DNA of 37,816 nucleotides, from contig QCRS01000005.1 of NCBI GenBank assembly GCA_003211755.1, positions 1-37,816 of the forward strand, written 5' to 3'. The DNA is from Prochlorococcus sp. AG-463-F15 (GTDB lineage: Bacteria; Cyanobacteriota; Cyanobacteriia; PCC-6307; Cyanobiaceae). Below, one piece after another: positions 35,453-37,816 of this stretch. Position 1 is the first letter of the stretch. Every line of letters begins with the position of its first letter. The position numbers and the translations under genes were made by a program. The notes under the pieces were generated by a model. It made no database searches and had not been told where the DNA came from. It saw only the letters and a list, made by a program, of their open reading frames with translations.

Positions 35453-36070
35453 ATGCAATCGTTGCCTATTAAACTTGTTCCTGGCAGCGACCTACGTGAA
35501 AGTATCCAGAAAGTTGGTCGCGATCAAGATAAATCTGGGTTTGTTCTAGGTGTAGTTGGTAATCTTTCAAAAGCAAGTTTCCAGTGCCCTGGACGTTCTG
35601 CTCCAACAGTGCTTGAAGGCAATCTTGAAATAATTACTTTGAATGGGACTTTTACTCCTGAGAACGTTCATCTTCATTTAAGTCTTTCCGATGCCGATTG
35701 TCAGGTATGGGGTGGTCATCTAGAGCCAGGAACATTTGTTCTTAAGGGCGCTGAAGTACTAGTTGGTTTGCTTGAGCATGAAAAATTTGATCTTATTCAT
35801 CACTCAGAAACTAGTGAGATTAAAAAAGCCCGTCTAGAAATTGCTGTTATGCCTGGCTGCCCATGGTCAGCGAGAGCTCTAAGAATGCTCCGATCTCTTG
35901 ATGTTCCTCATGATATTCAAACTATAGATAATGATGAAGCCTTCCTTTTACTCAAAAATAGAAGTGGACTCTCTACTTTTCCTCAGATATTTATTGATGG
36001 GAGTCTTTTAGGAGGCTATGAATCTCTGGCAGATTTCCATTCAACAGGGAAACTATTGGATTACAAATGA
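35453..36070 (+). CDS. PPC (DUF296) domain fused to a monothiol glutaredoxin
   Basis: Two domains in 205 residues. Residues about 5-112 form a PPC/DUF296 domain: GFVLGVVGNLSKASF, LEIITLNGTFTPENVHLHLSLSD, then QVWGGHLEPGTFVLKGAEVLVGLL, keeping the HLH and GGH metal-site pattern. Residues about 124-203 form a glutaredoxin: LEIAVMPGCPWSARALRMLRSL with the active-site CPWS, the cis-Pro strand TFPQIFIDGSLLGGYESL, and a short C-terminal helix. The single active-site cysteine suggests monothiol chemistry with glutathione or an iron-sulfur cluster. The ATG follows AAAGAGG by 6 bases; a TTGACG about 30-40 bp upstream may be a -35. It overlaps the next gene by 4 bp. Confidence 0.88.
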   Translation: MQSLPIKLVPGSDLRESIQKVGRDQDKSGFVLGVVGNLSKASFQCPGRSAPTVLEGNLEIITLNGTFTPENVHLHLSLSDADCQVWGGHLEPGTFVLKGAEVLVGLLEHEKFDLIHHSETSEIKKARLEIAVMPGCPWSARALRMLRSLDVPHDIQTIDNDEAFLLLKNRSGLSTFPQIFIDGSLLGGYESLADFHSTGKLLDYK

Positions 36071-36309
36071 TTATTAAATTAGAACAATATAATAATAATA
36101 ATTTCTGGAATGAAAAACCTCCTTGGTGCCAACCATGGAGCATTATTCTTACAGGAATCTCTATAATAGTTACCAGTTTTTTCACCTTACATCTTTATTG
36201 GGTTACAGGGTTATTGACAGTCGTAATATTGATCTGGTGGCTTTTGTTTTTATTTATTGCACCTGCTGCATATGCTAAGCAACCCAATATATTCAACAAA
36301 CTTGATTAG
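36067..36309 (+). CDS. Small two-helix membrane protein (DUF6737-like)
   Basis: An 80-residue protein with a conserved-looking polar head WNEKPPWCQPWSIILTG and two hydrophobic helices (about 24-45 and 47-70), ending in a short polar tail. The layout resembles the cyanobacterial DUF6737 family; the name is from memory of the family and not verified. Its ATG overlaps the stop of the PPC-glutaredoxin gene (ATGA), so it is translationally coupled and could anchor or assist that protein at a membrane (inference). One cysteine in the PPWCQPW motif is notable beside a glutaredoxin partner. No catalytic motif. Confidence 0.75.
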   Translation: MIIKLEQYNNNNFWNEKPPWCQPWSIILTGISIIVTSFFTLHLYWVTGLLTVVILIWWLLFLFIAPAAYAKQPNIFNKLD

Positions 36310-36359
36310 CTATATACAAGTTTCAATAAATATTATATGCAACATTGATTGAATCTTGT

Positions 36360-36449
36360 ATATAATTATTTCTTAAGGTAACCTTGAAAAGATTTCAATA
36401 TTGGAAATCTCGTGAAGTGTCTCTGATGCCTTAAATATAATTATTTCTT
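36360..36449 (+). repeat. 15-bp direct repeat with two TATAAT boxes before the GNAT gene
   Basis: ATATAATTATTTCTT occurs exactly at 36360-36374 and again at 36435-36449, 75 bp apart. Each copy contains TATAAT, so they may be two -10 boxes of tandem promoters for the acetyltransferase gene downstream. No clear -35 partner was found for either. Confidence 0.45.
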
Positions 36450-36541
36450 TGAATTAAGAGCTTAATGCCAATTTACAAAATATATTTAATGCAGTTTCTC
36501 AAATTTCTAAGATCTCCACCCACAAAACTTCTTTCCTAAAA

Positions 36542-37414
36542 ATACGACCCTTGCAAAAAGGTGATATTCCTTTGGTTACTCATTGGGCGAGGACTGAGGG
36601 CTTCGCACCTGGAGCTGGTGATGTAGGTATTTATAGGCATACTGACCGCCAAGGGGTTTGGGTTGGAACCCTAGGCAAAAATCCAATTGGATGCATTGCT
36701 GGTGTTCGATATAACGCCGCATATGGATTTATAGGCCTTTTTCTTGTAGTACCCGAACAACGAGGAAATGGCTATGGACTTGAACTTTGGAAACATGCAC
36801 TTGAACATTTGACTTGTCTTCCTTGTATTGGATTAGAAGCGGCCTTAGATCGTGTCAAGGATTATTCCACTTGGGGGTTTAATACCTCTTCACCTACTAC
36901 ACGTTGGCAATGGGTTGGTAATGATGAATTGCCTGGTAATAAGGGCTATTCCGAGGAAGAAGTATCAGGTCTAAGCATCCTTCAAGATGATGAGATCCCA
37001 TCAATAGTCATTCAGTCATATGACGCCAAGAGGGAGCCTAGTCCTCGCCCACACTTCCTCGCAGATTGGTTACACCATCCTGCAGGAACTGTCTTAGCGC
37101 TTGTTGACCACAATGGCTCTTGTCATGGCTTTGGACGTATTCGTCCCTGCCTCCTCTCTGAAGGTGAAGGCTGGAGAATTGGACCACTCCTTGCTGATAG
37201 CCCTCAGCTCGCAGAATTTCTACTGAGGCTATTAGTTAAACGTCATCAAGGTGTCGTTCTGTTAGATACTCCTGGGCTTAATAGTTTTGCTACACCATTG
37301 CTAAAAAGAATTGGTTTTAATGAGATATCCCGAACTATCCGCATGTATAGAGGTGACCAGCCTCCTATTTCAATGAATGATATATATGGATTAGCTTGTC
37401 TAGAGCTTGGTTAG
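36542..37414 (+). CDS. Double-GNAT-domain acetyltransferase
   Basis: The N-terminal GNAT domain has IRPLQKGDIPLVTHWARTEGFAPG, then IGLFLVVPEQRGNGYGLELWKHAL with the acetyl-CoA pyrophosphate loop RGNGYG. The C-terminal part (about 165-280) resembles the Acetyltransf_18 domain: GFGRIRPCLLSEGEGWRIGPLLAD, VVLLDTPGLNSFATPLLKRIGF, RTIRMYRG. Substrate unknown. The start is a problem: the track uses the TTG at 36551, which cuts the first beta strand; the open frame continues upstream to a stop at 36455 without ATG, GTG or TTG. I mark 36542 (ATA, giving MRPLQKGD) as a working start; ATT or ATC codons further up are alternatives. Confidence 0.8.
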   Translation: MRPLQKGDIPLVTHWARTEGFAPGAGDVGIYRHTDRQGVWVGTLGKNPIGCIAGVRYNAAYGFIGLFLVVPEQRGNGYGLELWKHALEHLTCLPCIGLEAALDRVKDYSTWGFNTSSPTTRWQWVGNDELPGNKGYSEEEVSGLSILQDDEIPSIVIQSYDAKREPSPRPHFLADWLHHPAGTVLALVDHNGSCHGFGRIRPCLLSEGEGWRIGPLLADSPQLAEFLLRLLVKRHQGVVLLDTPGLNSFATPLLKRIGFNEISRTIRMYRGDQPPISMNDIYGLACLELG

Positions 37415-37484
37415 ATAAGTCATTTATTTATAGACTAATAATTATCTCTTCACTAACCACACTAATCCTAATTATCATCGATAT

Positions 37485-37688
37485 TTATTGATTCTGATTT
37501 ACCCTATTCCGTAGGAGTTGCTTCTCTTTTATCAGATCTGATTCAAGTTGCTCTATTAAGTTGGTAACAAGAGTCTGGAACTCTGGCTGACATCCACGAA
37601 AGGCAGCTTTGTGCCTTATAGGTTCATGCCGAGTACGCAGGTCAGTGAGCATTAGCTGCAACGCATCAATTTTGGCGTTGGTGTTCAT
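37485..37688 (-). CDS. Conserved hypothetical protein (67 aa)
   Basis: A short, helical, charged protein (IDALQLMLTDLRTRHEPIRHKAAF, then FQTLVTNLIEQLESDLIKEKQLLRNR) that probably forms a helical hairpin or coiled coil. No family is recognised and no catalytic residue stands out. The ATG at 37688 is followed by ordinary codons, and composition is unlike a random AT-rich frame, with several arginines and histidines. It ends 70 bp from the convergent GNAT gene, and a likely partial gene ends 31 bp upstream on the same strand. Confidence 0.65.
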   Translation of the reverse strand: MNTNAKIDALQLMLTDLRTRHEPIRHKAAFRGCQPEFQTLVTNLIEQLESDLIKEKQLLRNRVNQNQ

Positions 37689-37719
37689 CGGCCCCTCAAA
37701 TTATTGAATAGTTTTGAAA

Positions 37720-37816
37720 TCACACTGTAAAGCCTGATAATGCATCCTTCATTGATAAAGGTAATGCTTTAGAGCTACTTGTGACTTCTATTATTTTTCC
37801 GATCGAACTTGGAGTC
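37720..37816 (-). CDS. Possible 3' end of a gene running off the window
   Basis: The minus strand reads open from the window edge for 31 codons (containing KIIEVTSSSKALPLSMKDAL) to a TGA at 37722-37720. Codon use is ordinary and the spacing to the 67-aa gene (31 bp) fits an operon. No family can be named from the tail. The alternative is a plus-strand gene starting with GTG at 37781 (MTSIIFPIELGV); the window is too short to decide. Confidence 0.4.
   Translation of the reverse strand, partial: TPSSIGKIIEVTSSSKALPLSMKDALSGFTV

Noticed and set aside
37781-37816. Plus-strand gene starting with GTG at the window edge
   Set aside because: Only 12 codons visible; the minus-strand open frame with a natural stop seemed slightly better supported.
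1-37816. CRISPR arrays, insertion sequences, prophage or integrase genes
   Set aside because: No regularly spaced repeats, transposase or integrase motifs were seen.

Overview
The window looks like chromosomal DNA of a marine picocyanobacterium, most likely a Prochlorococcus of a lower-light type. This is inferred from the low GC, the tightly packed genes with many 1-4 bp overlaps, weak ribosome binding sites with GTG/TTG starts, and the gene set. That set includes CcsA-type cytochrome biogenesis, GlpX-type FBPase/SBPase, PurS, CobW, DUF3727, a Ycf55-like protein, a CSP41-like protein and a lumenal pentapeptide protein. No tRNA, rRNA, insertion sequence, phage gene or CRISPR array was found.

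Layout. Positions 1-10.6 kb are mostly on the plus strand: a GT-C-like membrane protein, ccsA, (rpe on minus), glpX, hemA, glgC, gnd, pgl, a CIA30-domain protein and a conserved small protein. Positions 10.6-13.3 kb are on minus: ilvD, a membrane/coiled-coil protein and a degenerate uracil phosphoribosyltransferase. Positions 13.4-16.3 kb are on plus: a pentapeptide protein, cobW, a tiny zinc-ribbon protein, purS and purQ, closed by a strong bidirectional terminator. Positions 16.4-32.9 kb are entirely on minus. They start (in + coordinates) with class II fba and a 0.9 kb structured gap, and continue with a Gfo/Idh oxidoreductase, accD, a short prepilin peptidase, prk, leuB, lpxD, proB, a YqeG phosphatase, DUF3727, ruvX, a GNAT-like protein, a CofE-like protein, a lumenal thioredoxin-fold protein, a Ycf55-like protein and hisA. 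The last 5 kb holds a CSP41-like protein, pgsA, a 26-residue membrane peptide, a PPC-glutaredoxin fusion with a small membrane partner, a double GNAT protein and small conserved proteins.

Function. Four Calvin-cycle steps (rpe, glpX, fba, prk), two oxidative pentose phosphate steps (gnd, pgl) and the first step of glycogen synthesis (glgC) lie within 22 kb. Together they cover carbon fixation by day and sugar oxidation by night. The rest are single biosynthetic steps (heme, branched-chain amino acids, proline, histidine, purines, fatty acids, lipid A, phosphatidylglycerol, cobalamin).

Most worth a second look: the structured 17.5-18.4 kb gap, where a minus-strand terminator suggests an unannotated small RNA; the PPC-glutaredoxin fusion; the 26-residue membrane peptide behind a TATAAT box; the proteobacterial-type (class I) phosphoribulokinase; and the UPRTase-like protein with an eroded PRPP-binding loop.
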